In this document: piece by piece, positions 46,735-60,237 of the stretch
How the letters are laid out: each line of letters opens with the position of its first letter
How positions within the stretch are numbered: position 1 is the stretch's first letter
NCBI RefSeq assembly: GCF_958450345.1
Contig: NC_088780.1
Location: 159,074,726 to 159,138,725 of the forward strand
Reading direction: 5' to 3'
DNA: 64,000 bases
From: Calliphora vicina
Lineage: Eukaryota > Arthropoda > Insecta > Diptera > Calliphoridae
Translations under genes and position numbers: made by a program
The notes under the pieces: generated by a model
The model's input: the letters and a program-made list of their open reading frames with translations, nothing else
Databases searched by the model: none
Told to the model about the DNA's origin: nothing

Positions 46735-47239
46735 CATTTATATCAACACAAAACTGATTTTTTAAGAAATTTAAAAATATGGTCTATAAATTTGAGTATT
46801 TTATATCATGTCAAAGTCTCTTCTCAAATTTACTAGTGCAAAGTACATTCAATTCGACCAAACTACCATTTCCCTCACACGTTTCAATTTTCATTCATGG
46901 TCATTTGAATTCGAATTCACTCGCACATTTTATGTTAATGTACAAATGTTTTTGCTCGATTTGTTTTTTTTTGTTTTGCATTCTGTTTAATTTTATGGTG
47001 GTCATATTCTATATTAAATGTTATAATATTTACTCGTTTTTTTGCTACATATTTTCATTTTATAATAATCATAATGAAATGAAGCATATAAAGTGCAAAT
47101 TGCCAAGGGCTTTGAAATTTCAAACCTCAAACTCAAAAACTTAACAAGAAGATATTTAAAACAATTGTAATGTAAATCGTGCGTAAAATTTGCACATTTA
47201 AATTTGTATCGCTTTTTCTTTGTGTGATATTATCAATGC
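46735..47239. other. No recognisable gene or element
   Basis: Only short frames on the plus strand, phenylalanine-rich by composition, with no family signature. Confidence 0.4.
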
Positions 47240-47594
47240 AAATACATATCGCTGGCTTAACATGAGGCTCTAAGCCCATATTTTCAATTATACAGGAGAG
47301 ACAAAAAACAATCAAACTTTTTTTTGCGTAAACATTTTTGAATTCTTTAAAAGCAATTTATTTTTTTATATTTTTCTTTGCTTTCTATGTGAGTAAAAGC
47401 AAAATGAAAAAAAATAACTATTTGCCGACCATTTTCATGTGACAAATTGGACTAAGCGCTTTTGCTTATCACTACAAAACACAGAGATAACTGCAATTTG
47501 TTTCTTTGTAATCAATGTATTTTTACATTAAAATCTCAATTTCTAAAAAAGTGGACTTATAGCCTTTTGCATGTTAAGCCAGCGATATGTATTT
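47240..47594. mobile_element. MITE AAATACATATCGCTGGC (355 bp)
   Basis: 25-bp TIRs AAATACATATCGCTGGCTTA(ACATG) and the exact complement, plus an imperfect extension (AGGCTCTAAGCCC / CTTATAGCC). Confidence 0.75.
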
Positions 47595-48479
47595 TAATAC
47601 TCGTATGTTTGTAGTTGTGTGCATAAAGCGGATTTGTAGTTGTAGTGGCTTTTGTGGTAGTAATTACAAGAGGAAATAGAAGCCATTAATTTCCATAAAG
47701 TGTATTGTTAGAGGTGGTAAAAAAACTATGTTTACAAATTTAAATAACACAATTATAGCAATATTTTAGTTAATTAATTTAGTGTTCAGAGGACCAATAC
47801 TTGACGAAATGTAAAAGTTTTAAAAAGGACCTAAAATATTCATGCCAGTATTCTGAAGATTTTTATGTAGCCAAATAATTTTTAAGACATATGTATATCT
47901 TCAATTACAATAAGAAACCATCATCCTCATCCCTTATTTAGCACTTGTTCTCCGTTATCTAAAAACAAAATAATGAAAATCAGCAATCTCGGCTAATGTT
48001 AAGAAGTTGCACATTTTATTTGAAGTTTCGAATTTTGGGTCAAAATAGCAATATTTAAAAAATAAATACTTAAAAATTCCCAACCAGAGATTCCTGTGTC
48101 TGGTTTGATTAACCAATTCCTATACCTAATAAAGGCATTGATGCACTCTAACTTAATGTCCGAGAAAACTCAGAAGGAGTATTATTCATTTGCTATGCTA
48201 TATTCATTTGGAATTCTAAAAGATAACCTAATTCCGAATACCTGAATAGAGACACCAGCGCCAACTCTATCTCCCTTCCTCCGTATAGATCCATTAATTC
48301 CGTGTTGTACGGAATTTAGAAACCGAAGTTCTTCGATAGGAAAGGCCTGGAAATGCAATAATCATTATTATCTGCAAGATTCTGTATACATTAGGCCCTT
48401 AATAAACAAAAGGATAAAGGATTTTGGCCAGTCTTACCCTCCAGTTTGGTGAATACTGGTAAAAAAATCATTCTAAAAA
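47595..48479. other. No recognisable gene or element
   Basis: AT-rich DNA with no coding signature. Confidence 0.4.
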
Positions 48480-48598
48480 ATTGTTAGGTAAATTGGTTGG
48501 GGTTGAGACGTGGCGCAAGCCCACTGAAATTTTGAGATGCATTTACAAGTAAAATACATATGCAATTTTTTCAGTTTTTGTAAAAATTTTTCCATTTT
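48480..48598 (+). mobile_element. Partial relative of the 2-kb palindrome
   Basis: GTGGCGCAAG...TTTTGAGATGCATTTACAAG...TGCAATTTTTTCAGTTTTTG matches ~30950-31020. The copy ends where the minisatellite begins. Confidence 0.7.
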
Positions 48599-49938
48599 GT
48601 AGTATTTCTACTCCTTTTTTTAAAAAATAGTATTTCTAATCCTTTTTTGAAAAAGTAGTATTTCTACTCCTTTTTTAAAAACCGAAGTTTTTCTACTCCT
48701 TTTTTTAAAAAAGTGTAGTATTTCTACTCCCTTTTTGGAAAAAGTAATATTTTTTAAAAGGTAGTATTTTACTCTTTTTTTAAAAGGGTACTTCCACTCC
48801 TTTTTTTTAAAAAGTAGTATTTCTACTCCTTTTTTTAAAAAAAGTAGTATTTCTATTCCTTTTTTTGAAAAAAGTAATATTTTTACTTCTTTTTTAAAAA
48901 GTAGTATTTCTACTCCTTTTTTAAAAAAGTAGTATTTTAACTCCTTTTTTAAAAAGTAGTATTTCTACTCCTTTTTTTTTTTAAAAAGTAGTATTTCTAC
49001 TCCATTTTTAAAAAAAGTGTAGTATTTCTACTCCCTTTTTTAAAATAGTAGTATTTCTACTCCTTTTTTAAAAAGTAGTATTTCTACTCCATTTTTAAAA
49101 AAAGTGTGGTATTTCTACTCCCTTTTTTAAAAAAGTAGTATTTCTACTCCTTTTTTAAAAAAGTAGTATTTCTACTCCTTTTTTGAAAAAAGTAGTATTT
49201 GTATTCCTTTTTTCAAAAGTAGTATTTCTACTCCTTTGTTTAAAAAAGTAGTATTTCTACTCTTTTTTTGGAAAAAAGTAGTATTTCTACTCTTTTTTTT
49301 GAAAAAAGTAGTATTTCTACCTCTTTTTTTAAAAAAGTAATATTTTTACTTCTTTTTTTAAAAAGTAGTATTTCTACTCCTTTTTTTTTAAAAAGTAGTA
49401 TTTCTACTCCATTTTTAAAAAAGTGTAGTATTTCTACTCCTTTTTTAAAAAAGTAATATTTCTACTCCTTTTTTAAAAAACTAGTATTTCTACTCCTTTT
49501 TTGAAAAAAGTAGTATTTCTATTCCTTTTTTGAAAAAAGTAGTATTTCTACTCCTTTTTTAAAAAAGTAGTATTTTGACTCCTTTTTTAAAAAGTAGTAT
49601 TTCTACTCCTTTTTTTTAAAAAAGTAGTATTTCTACTCCTTTTTTGAAAAAAGTAGTATTTCTATTCCTTTTTTGAAAAAAGTAGTATTTCTACTCCTTT
49701 TTTTAAAAAAGTAGTATTTCTACTCCTTTGTTTAAAAAAGTAGTATTTCTACTCCTTTTTTTGAAAAAAGTAGTATTTCTACCTCTTTTTTTAAAAAAGT
49801 AATATTTTTACTTCTTTTTTTAAAAAGTAGTATTTCTACTCCTTTTTTAAAAAAGTAGTATTTTAACTCCTTTTTTAAAAAGTAGTATTTCTACTCCTTT
49901 TTTCTAAAAAAAGTAGTATTTCTACTCCTTTTTTTTAA
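48599..49938 (+). repeat. Minisatellite, ~29-bp units, about 45 copies
   Basis: Consensus AGTAGTATTTCTACTCC then T6-9 and A5-7. Each unit can form a hairpin (A-run-GTAG / CTAC-TCC-T-run). Variants include AGTGTAG and CTATTCC. Any open frame is a by-product of the repeat. Confidence 0.95.
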
Positions 49939-50001
49939 ATTTGTGATTTACATTTTTTGATTGAAATTTAATGAATAAACCAATAATTAAAACATACGTA
50001 T

Positions 50002-50095
50002 ATTTAGTAACGTAGCTATGTTAATTACACCTATGCATAGGTGTAATCAATTCTATTTGACAGAGATAGTAATTTTGTAATTGTTACTAAATAAA
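50002..50095. repeat. Small hairpin with a 24-bp perfect palindrome
   Basis: ATTACACCTATG/CATAGGTGTAAT at 50024-50047 is a perfect palindrome. TTTAGTAAC and GTTACTAAA bracket the region. Confidence 0.75.
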
Positions 50096-50203
50096 ATGGA
50101 CTTAGCTCTTTTGCGTATTTTTAGTTATTAAATATTAACCATTAAAAATGTACTGTTTAAACTTTTAAAATATTTCCATGTAATGTCGGTTAAACCGGTT
50201 TGT

Positions 50204-50226
50204 TCTTAGGCGCCGAACGCCTAAGA
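50204..50226. other. 9-bp stem, 5-base loop hairpin
   Basis: TCTTAGGCG-CCGAA-CGCCTAAGA, with TAATGTC and GACATTA further out on each side. GC-rich for the region. No T-run follows to suggest a Pol III or other known terminator. Confidence 0.5.
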
Positions 50227-50325
50227 GTCGGTGAATATTAGGACATTATGACATGATAAGACCCCTTGTGAATTAACCAATTGTATAAATATTTCAAAAT
50301 AATAGCTAAAACTTAGAAAAATAAG

Positions 50326-50507
50326 CATAGAGAATTACACATAGAGACGAGTCACTCCGTTTTGTCAAACTAAAATAACACAAATCATATGTCTGACACA
50401 ACAACAAAATACATTGACTAACATGTATTTTGTTGTTGCCAGAGATAGGGTTTTGACAACAGACTTAAGTTTTTGACAATTGCGTCTCGTCTCTATGTTA
50501 CTCTATG
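50326..50507. mobile_element. MITE, CATAGAGA termini, 8-bp duplication (182 bp)
   Basis: CATAGAGAATTACACATAGAGACG...CGTCTCTATGTTACTCTATG, flanked by AAAATAAG on both sides (50318-50325 and 50508-50515). Same family as 34484-34665. Confidence 0.9.
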
Positions 50508-50515
50508 AAAATAAG

Positions 50516-52274
50516 CTTAACATTTCTTGTAAAAATCGGTTGGAAATACAATATAAATTTTATTTCTAAGAAATGTATGTATATAAAGCTAAGCCTAAAT
50601 AATCTATTTCATATCATTTCTGAAAATATTATAATCAAATATTTGCTTCGTTTTAATATGCTTTAAATATTTATAAGTTTGAAAGACCAAGTATGTAGTT
50701 GATTTTTTTTAGTTCCTCTTTTATAACTTTTCTCTATTAATAGGCTCGAATGACCAACTAATTCATTAATCCAACAATTGTATCCAGTTCATGTTTCTAA
50801 AGTATACTGTAGGGTATAATTAATAGAGCATAAATAAATTTCTATAACACATCTAAATAATAATAAAAATACAAATAATTTTAATTAGCACAATATGCTA
50901 AAACAAATTGAATATTCTGCTTGAATAGAAACATTCAGTAATAGTTTGCAATAACTTCAGTTTATTATTCAATCATAAATATACTGAAACATACACTTGC
51001 AACCAGGCTTACAGATAGACAGACATTTAAACATATTTTCCAAGTAATTTATTCCATAAACATTGTAGCCATTGTGGTGGCTTATTGGTTTGATATTAAT
51101 ATCAATAAAAAATCATTGATATCATCATCAGCATCATCATCATCGCCATTTATACACATATTAGTTTATTTGAATTACAAATTAAATGAAAGTGCAGCAT
51201 AAAAACTGATTTGCTGTGCAAAACATGTTAGTTTTTTTCTATATGCTAATTTGTGCGCATAGAAAATAGTGGAATAGGAACAAAAAATTAATGCTTATAG
51301 GGTTTTGGTTTTCATATAAATATTGGCCATTAGTTGTGTCTATTTAAGTGGAAGTAATACATTTGCATTGCACACACATGTTGAGTTGTAGATGCCCTGT
51401 TGTTTTTAAAGTAGCAGGTATGTACATACCATCTACATTACTCAGAAGTAGTTTAGTAATGATTTGCTTATTATCTGATACATATATCCTTATCACTGAA
51501 AAACATAGTACTACAACCGATGCCTATCACTTTGGAACTAGTTACGTGACAAGTTGTGTGTTAGTTCCTATTCCCCTAGGGTAGTTTTGCCACTCAAAAT
51601 CTTTACAAGTAGGTTGGTGGGTAACTAGTTTTGGGCTTTATGTGAAAAACAAATTCGTCAACAGGAAACAATATACTTCCAGGCTCAGCTGGTCTCCTAT
51701 ATTTGCCTATGTGCGTATTAGTTTATACAACAGTATTGTTGCTCAATTAATAACATTTAGAAAAGTCAACAATAGAATTTATAACACGCTTACTATGATA
51801 TTATTTTCCAATAGATGTATTTTTACATTAAGAGACATGTAGTGGGTGAAACAGACTGGACAGTTAAAAGCTGTTAGCAATTATTTTGTTGCCATTACAG
51901 CTTATACATACATATCAGATCACATCCGTTTCCGTTTTTGGTAACATTTTGCAAAATGCATATATAGGTGGCTAATTTATGTGTTTATGAAGTTGCTATA
52001 AAAATGAACACTCTTTGGAACTAATAATAAACATATAAAACAAATGATACACTCATATTAGCCATACATATTATGTAATATAATGTGCCACTGGTGCAAT
52101 TTTAATGCCTCTATTTAATTGTAAAATTAAAAATAGCATTTAACTTGTAATAAGCAATCATATCGAGCCTCATATCGAATAGGTTTGAATATTTCCACTG
52201 CGGAGGGGGAAATAATAATGAATTTAATACAATTTGCCAAATGTTTGTTCTCTATCCGATTTTAAAGATTTATA
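50516..52274. other. No recognisable gene or element
   Basis: AT-rich, with an ATC/ATCATC run near 51115-51150. No supported coding frame. Confidence 0.4.
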
Positions 52275-52276
52275 TA

Positions 52277-53269
52277 CAGTGTTGGAAGAAATAATAGGGA
52301 CGCAGATCTTAATATTACTTTTTGCGTTTTATGTTTAGTATAAATGAAAAAGTAAGCATAATGCAAAAGGCTAAATTTGTTTAAAACAAAAATGTCTTGA
52401 ACTTTAAATTTGTACTCTAAACGAAAAGAAATGATGAAATATAACGGTAAAAATGAAAGATTTTATTCTAAAAAAGACGGAAATTGTGAAATTGCAGAAA
52501 TAGTAAAGTGCTCCAAAAAGAAAGCTTTCAATGCATTTTACTCTAAAAAAAGACATTAAACTTTAGGAAGAAAGAGAAAAGCCTCGGCATGATTGGATCA
52601 ACTTATAGTAAGAAATCCTTTTAAGTCATCGTGTGAAATCAAAAACGATTTATGTGCATCAGTTACAAGTCGTACAATAAGGAATATATTTATAAAAGCT
52701 GTATTGAAGACCAAAGTACATTTATTAAATATTTGCGGTTTGGTGGTCAGTTTACTAACCACATTTTCTACAGTCTTTAAAACATAGTTTATTGTCATCT
52801 ATTGCCACTTTGCTAAACAATTATATTTTTTGAAGTCATCGTTTATCATTTTTTGCAATAAATAGAGCCATACGACAATAAACAAAGACGATATGTGGCA
52901 AAAAGTCCAGGAAGCGTGGTATTCTATACCCCTGGAAACCTGTGCTTATCTTGTTGGATCTATGCAACGCAGATGCGAGGAGCTAATTAAAATGAAGGGA
53001 TCATCTAACAAATATTAATATAACTTTGAAAATTTAAATTTCTTAAAAAAAAAACTAAATCGTACCTATTATTTTTTCCACGCTGTTTTTTGGAATTTAA
53101 ATATTTTGTTGTAAATTCATAGAATAGAATAAATTTTCTTTTTCTTTTTGTTAGTCTAATTGAAATACATTTTGTTTATGTATAAACTTTTTTTATTTAT
53201 GAGTCTGTAAATGAAAATTTAAGAAAAACTGAAAACTAAATGTCGTCCCTATTATTTTTTCCAACACTA
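52277..53269 (+). pseudogene. Decayed Tc1-like element
   Basis: TIRs CAGTGTTGGAAGAAATAATAGGGACG and GTCCCTATTATTTTTTCCAACACT. The transposase N-terminus survives in broken frames (KCSKKKAFNAFYSKK, GRKRKA, RLIVRNPF-like, TSRTIRNIF). The C-terminal block MWQKVQEAWYSIPLETCAYL then QRRCEELIKMKGSSNKY lies at 52893-53017. The catalytic middle is replaced by ~110 bases related to 59704-60237. A second TIR-like motif sits at ~53066-53090. Confidence 0.85.
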
Positions 53270-53769
53270 CAAAAAGAAACCTAAAGTTTACGAGATATTC
53301 GCATTTAAAAATTAAAATTTCTGGCTGTTAGCGGATCCAAATCTATAATCTATATTTTATTAAAAATGATTCATAAACAAAACTTTTATTGCATTTAAAA
53401 AAATAAAAATGGAAAAAATTCTACTATACATTTTTAAATTCTTGACAATTTTACACACATTTTGAAAAGAACATACAATTTCCTATGGTCAAATTTATGG
53501 ATTCAAAATCTTGAATGCAACATAAAATTTACAGAATCTTGCCGTTTTGTAATTTATTTTTGTTCACTGCATTACCGAATACTGCATTACCAAACTACAA
53601 GATGAAGCTAATTACTGAGAGTTATGTATTTTGAGACTTATAATTTAATACGTCCTTATATCCAACATTCAATGATTTCAAAAAGCTCCTTGAAATCCTA
53701 AATATGATTGTATTATTGATCGAAATTACCAGCTGAATCATTCACCGATACGTTTAACTCAGTGTGGGT
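53270..53769. other. No recognisable gene or element
   Basis: AT-rich DNA with no coding signature. Confidence 0.4.
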
Positions 53770-54089
53770 GAGATATAAGGATGATATTTGACCTATTTCT
53801 GACCTATATCTGGATGACACATTGGAAATACAATGGGTCAAAATCGGAAAAAAAAAAGTTTAACCCGAATTTTTTTTCGCTAAATATTAAAAAAAAAATT
53901 TTAATATTTAAAAAATTAAAAAAAAAATTTTTAAAAACAATTCGAAAATAAATTTTACAAAAAACTAAAAAAACAACTTTAAAAAAAAAAAATTTTACCT
54001 AAAAATATTTAAATTTTTTATTTTGAAGTATAATTTGGTGAAGTGTATATACGATTGGACACAGCCGAATATAGCTCTCTTACTTGTTT
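53770..54089. repeat. Dispersed repeat family B, copy 2
   Basis: CAATGGGTCAAAATCGG, A/T runs, then TATATACGATTGGACACAGCCGAATATAGCTCTCTTACTTG, as at 17895-18434. Confidence 0.6.
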
Positions 54090-54442
54090 CCATTTATTTG
54101 CTCTCTCCTTCCTATGTGTTTATTCTATGCTTTTATATTTTTAAATTAATATTTAGATTTCAACATTGAGATTTCATAAATATTTTAAAATTTGTTCTCT
54201 CTTTACAGGTGAGTGAGTCTATAGATTAATACAATCCGTATTGGAATCTACATTTACCTAGTAAGTAATGGCAAGATTTAAAAAATATTTAATATGAAAT
54301 TAATTCAATTATTAGCTTCATTTGTATGTAGTAATTTAAAATCATAGCATATTGGACAGATTTTCTGGCCCGTTTCAGGTTTCCTCAGCAATATTCAGTT
54401 GTCCAAGATCTCTTGTAAACATTATCTATTTTACTAACCACA

Positions 54443-54912
54443 CGCAGAAAAAAATATAATTGTGCATTTTTACTATAACCATTTCAACATTGTTATAAGT
54501 TTTTAAACAATATTATAGTCACAGTTTAACTATTTGCATGATTATGGTAACCATAATATGGTTAATTTAGGATTCACATGATTGTATCAACCATATATAT
54601 GGTTACAGTAAACAAGTATATGTTTGTGACAACCATTTTTTTTGATAAAGGACTTACCATATTATTATGATAAAGGACTTACCATATTATGTTGATCTCG
54701 GCTTATGGATATCATGATTCATTATAAAAATGGTTGTCACAAACAAATGCTTATTTACTGCAACCATATATATGGTTGATACAATCATGTGAATCCTAAA
54801 TTAACCATATTATGGTTACCATAATCATGCAAATAGTTAAACTGTGACTAAAATATTGTTTAAAAACTAGCAACAATGTTGCAATTATTACAATGAACAT
54901 GCACAACTATAT
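54443..54912. mobile_element. Hairpin MITE with ~190-bp arms rich in AACCATA/TATGGTT
   Basis: The arm TAGTCACAGTTTAACTATTTGCATG...TATCAACCATATATATGGTT is repeated inverted at 54740-54860. Ends AAAATATAATTGTGCA / TGCACAACTATATTTT. Internal GATAAAGGACTTACCATATTAT is duplicated. Non-coding. Confidence 0.85.
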
Positions 54913-56660
54913 TTTAGCCGTAAAAAAATTCTACCATTTGTTAAAAAAAAGGTTTTTCGGCTTTATATAACTATAACTTCTAAAAACGATATTTAATCCC
55001 CTGCCGAATATCACCCACTCAATTTGTCATCATGTTTCCCCCCCCCTCCAAGTAATGGTTACATTCTGCATTACATGGTAACCGTTATATAAAAACTTCC
55101 ACGTAATTCGAACAGTAATACATTTTAGAGGTAGCTTAGATGACTAAAACAAGTTATAAGTCAGCCATTACTAAACCGCTTCTAAGTAATGCAGAAGGTT
55201 ATGGTATTCATTGCAAAATATGTAAAACAATAAGGGCGTGACACTAATAAGTTTTTAACTGGAATTTTGGAACTAGTGCCTTGGATTTCTTACTTACTTA
55301 ATTATTTGGAAGCTGAAATTTTTCGCTGGGATGGAAGTGCAACAAGTTGCACAACACAAATACAACAATGGTGTCGTCCCAACATTATTGTATGTATATT
55401 TTTAAGTTAAATTTTATTGTTTGCAGTTGCTGCAATAAAAACTGAATACTTGTTGTGGACTTTAATACTAGAAAAAGTTTAAAAACATTTTTTTATTGTT
55501 TTTATTTGTTAAAGGAATTATAATTGTTGCAAGTGGTAAAATACGAGCTAAACGACAAAACAATAAGTAAATTGTTTACTTTTTTGTTTTTATTACAAAA
55601 AGAAAATAAAAAAAAAAACAAAAAACTTGTTGTATGTGCGGCACCAGCATTTTAAGTTTATTTTCATATGAATCTCTATAGCATTTGTTGTTGACAATGG
55701 TGACTTGTATTGCTGCCCAAGCAACAGTAAACTGTTGCTTCAACATCAACAACTGTTTTGCTGTTTTTCCTACTTTCAAAGAATGAAAATAATGAAGAAC
55801 CCTAAAACTTTGAAACAATGCCAAATGCTGTTGCTGGCTCCATCCACTCACTGCTTGTTATTATTTATTTTAGCTGCAAGTAAATTTTACAAATAAACAA
55901 ACAAACAGAAAATAAGTAACAAAAACTAGAAACATTATTGTTAGCATAGTCAGTTGTACATATGTATGTATGTATGTACGGCAAAGGGAAGATGATGTAT
56001 AAATTGTAATCATTGTAAAGGACATCAGTAAGGAAAATATTATTTTACTTTTATTTTATTGTTTAAACTGTAGACACATCTGGTTGTAGCAAAAATAAAG
56101 ATGTTTTTATCACAAAAGAAAATAAATTTAAATCATATTTCTTTTCTTTTTTATTTTATTTCAGTTTTGTATTTGTTTTAACTCAAACTAACTACATTCA
56201 TATGTACGAATAAGTACTGTACTTTGTACACAATGCGTTGAAATGCTTAGACAAATTTTAAGTACCTAAGTACATATTTTACTGTTTATAGAGAGGGGGC
56301 GTATAATTAGTTTTAATTATAATAATATTCATCATACGCCTTCTATATAGTAGATGGTTTTAGAGCAGTAGCTCGCGTTCGTATTGTTCAGGTTACGAAG
56401 ATTTTCGTCAATTTAAACGTACACAACCCGAATGTAAACAATAGAGCGTAATAGAATGTAAAAATACAAATATTTCATTCAGTTGCTTGATGTTGTTGTG
56501 GATATTTTATTTTTTACTTATTCATGCACACAAATTAAATCCCTCCATTTGCCTACTACTGTTTTAGAGTATTCGTAGCAAACTTATGTTCGAAAAATGT
56601 TTAAAGCTGTTAAAATAACTTCTAGATCATGCATAATCCTGATGACAATGCAATATTATA
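54913..56660. other. No recognisable gene or element
   Basis: AT-rich DNA. Frames near 55576-55896 overlap on both strands and show no family signature. Confidence 0.4.
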
Positions 56661-56801
56661 TTAACCCTTTGATGTCAGAATTAAAGTTGTAGTGGTTAAA
56701 AATATTTTGAATACATTAGGTCATTGGTTGAGCCTTGAATATAAACTGATATAAATTTCAAGCCTCTATCATTTATGGTTTTACCGTTATGAGATGTTGC
56801 T

Positions 56802-57858
<1,057 letters not shown>

Positions 57859-58093
57859 GATGTTGCTTATAAGCAACTTTGCGCCATTGTGGTACATTTT
57901 AAAACACAAACAATTATTGATATGTCATGTTATTTTTATTAATTTTTAATACATTTCATGTGTAATATAGAACAAAACTATTTTTCGTGACTTGTGTACC
58001 TCACATTTTTAACATTTTGATTTTGGAATACCGGTGTGGGATAATCTACACCTTCCTTTTGCTTGCCATTTAACCCCGGCTAGATCAAGACGC

Positions 58094-58261
58094 ATGGATT
58101 TTGGAGGTTCTCTTACGTATGATCGTTTTGTTGACGACGATGAACTTTGTGATGAAACGTTTGAAATGTTAGATGGTGCTGGAGACGATGGTGACGGTGA
58201 ATCTCATTGCATGCTTGAAAGGATTGCAGATGGACGACCTCATTTGCGTTTATTGGCGTAA
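58094..58261 (+). CDS. Acidic 55-residue ORF inside the piggyBac element
   Basis: ATG at 58094 (MDFGGSLTYDRFVDDDELCD), stop at 58259-58261. The frame is open upstream to about 58030. Acidic and Gly/Asp-rich, then ERIADGRPHLRLLA. PiggyBac transposases often start with an acidic region, so it may be a transposase N-terminal remnant, but no catalytic core follows. Function unknown. Confidence 0.3.
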   Translation: MDFGGSLTYDRFVDDDELCDETFEMLDGAGDDGDGESHCMLERIADGRPHLRLLA

Positions 58262-59703
58262 TATCAGATGCGTGTAGAAGCTCGTTTGGTATCATCAATT
58301 TAAAATTCAACAATGACATATGTTTCGGATTTCTGTCTTGATCAAGGCATATTCATATACTTCTTTTGTTTACGACATCAGCGTTTGCATTCTGAAACTG
58401 GATTTTCAGCTACCTGATCAATTGTTGACTCAATTACTCTCTCTAAATTATAACTTTTGTTCTTCTTCACCTTCTGCATCATCGGAATTTTCCAATCGAA
58501 ATCGATTATCTGTTTTAATTCTGATTCTGGGAGACCTTTTGGGTGCATTTCAAAAAAAAATAATTATTACTACTATATTAATTATTCTGTTCATGAAATT
58601 CCTGACATAAAATAATTTTATTTTTAAGTTTTGCAAACTTTATTTCATTTTCTTATTTGTTATTTATAGTAAAATTAACTTTTTATAAAAAAATTCAAGA
58701 GTGATTACTTTTTATTTGAATTTTTGTAGAACAACTTATTACACTTTCTTTTGCACACGTCTGAACACCACTTCAACTAGCTCGCAAATGAACAATTGTA
58801 AAGCTTTTAAAAATGTACTTTCATAAACGAATGCTCACACATATCAATTTCAGTTGGAAAAAACCGTCAGCAAAAATAAGAGAAACTATAGGAACTATGA
58901 CCGAAAATATACAATGTTGCCTATAAGCAACATTTGACATCAAAGGGTTAAAAAATTCATACATAACCAGCAAAAACTCTACTTATCTAGTAAGTCTGCA
59001 AGTAATATTGGAGATAAGTGATAACTTCTTCTTATTTTACTGAAACACTAGCTATTTTTGTTTTCGATTTGAAAATATTCATGCGTCTCGCTTACAAATG
59101 TACTTAAACTCACCCAAATATGTAGCTAAAAAAAACGGAAAAAATTGTCTTGTGTGGGATTCGAACCGGCATGCTGATTGTTTTTTTTTGTGTTTGAAAG
59201 TCTATCTAATTCAGACAGAACAGAGCCATTTAAGTAATTTTGTGATTTCGCCCGAAATCAACTCGAAATTAAGTAATTTTCATATATATTTTAGTAACTT
59301 CCAAATTAAGGTATCTTGCTTAATTTCGTCGAAATTAACTTAACAGTGAACATATAACTATAATATTATTTATTAAGTACTTTATAATAATGGAAATTGT
59401 TAGAGTGGAGCAAGGACAATGGAGAAACGACGGGACCACCATATGATGATATTAATGCTGGTATGTTTATCGGGATCTTAAGCTGGCTATATATTCAAGA
59501 AAATCGTATAACAGATAAATCATGGACTCTGTAAAATAAATTTTGTAAAAGTATTTTATTTTTATGCGAAAACAAACAAACATTTTTGGTACTATTTAAA
59601 ACATGTAGAAAATTAGACAAAAAGTGAAATTGTTTTCTAAATATTTCAGTACCCTGTAGAATATTTTCCAAATATGTACCCGAAAATCTTATTATGCACT
59701 TAA

Positions 59704-60237
59704 CTCTTTGCGTTTGGGTGGTTATTTTACTAACCACATTTTTTAGAGTCTTTAAAACATATTTTATTGGCCTCTATTGCCATTTTGCTAAACAATTATA
59801 TTTTTTGAAGTCTTCGTTTATGATTTTTTGCAACATTTTGTAGTCAGTGTGCTCTGGTAGATAAATATATTAATTTGAAAATATTGTAAAAATCTGTTTT
59901 TTAAGAGACTTTTAAGCATTCAATAAAAAAAGAGCACAGAGTGTTAATTGTTCATCGAATTCAGTGTTACTTTGATATTTCGGTTGTTTGGTCTGAAAAT
60001 TTTGTAAAAAATTTATACGAAACAAAAATTTTTATCATAGTTATTTTTAATGCCAAACGCCACGGTGGTTAGTAAACTAACCACTTCACTCCACAAAAAA
60101 CCTTGGAATGAGGTGATTTTTTCACGTTTTGATTTATATTTTCTTACTTTTTATAATAAACTAACCTTGATTAAAGTAAATATGCAATTGTTTTGATTTT
60201 AAACTTAGGCACAAAAAAAAAAACGTGGCTGAAAGAG
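59704..60237. mobile_element. Short piggyBac-like element with TTAA duplication (534 bp)
   Basis: TTAA|CTCTTTGCGTTTGGGTGG...CGTGGCTGAAAGAG|TTAA (59700-59703 and 60238-60241). GTTAGTAAACTAACCAC and its relatives make internal inverted repeats. ~110 related bases occur inside the Tc1 relic near 52737-52860. Confidence 0.75.

Noticed and set aside
46779..47144. 121-codon plus-strand ORF
   Set aside because: Phe/Ile-rich composition expected of AT-rich non-coding DNA; no domain, no consistent start context.
49268..49456. Serine/phenylalanine repeat ORF
   Set aside because: By-product of the 29-bp minisatellite.
48599..49938. CRISPR-like array
   Set aside because: Repeats are contiguous without unique spacers and the context is an animal genome.
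59140..59200. tRNA gene or SINE suggested by GGTTCGAATCCC on the minus strand
   Set aside because: The B-box-like core is present but the T-stem pairs only partly and no matching acceptor or anticodon arm can be drawn. At most a degraded tRNA-like fragment.
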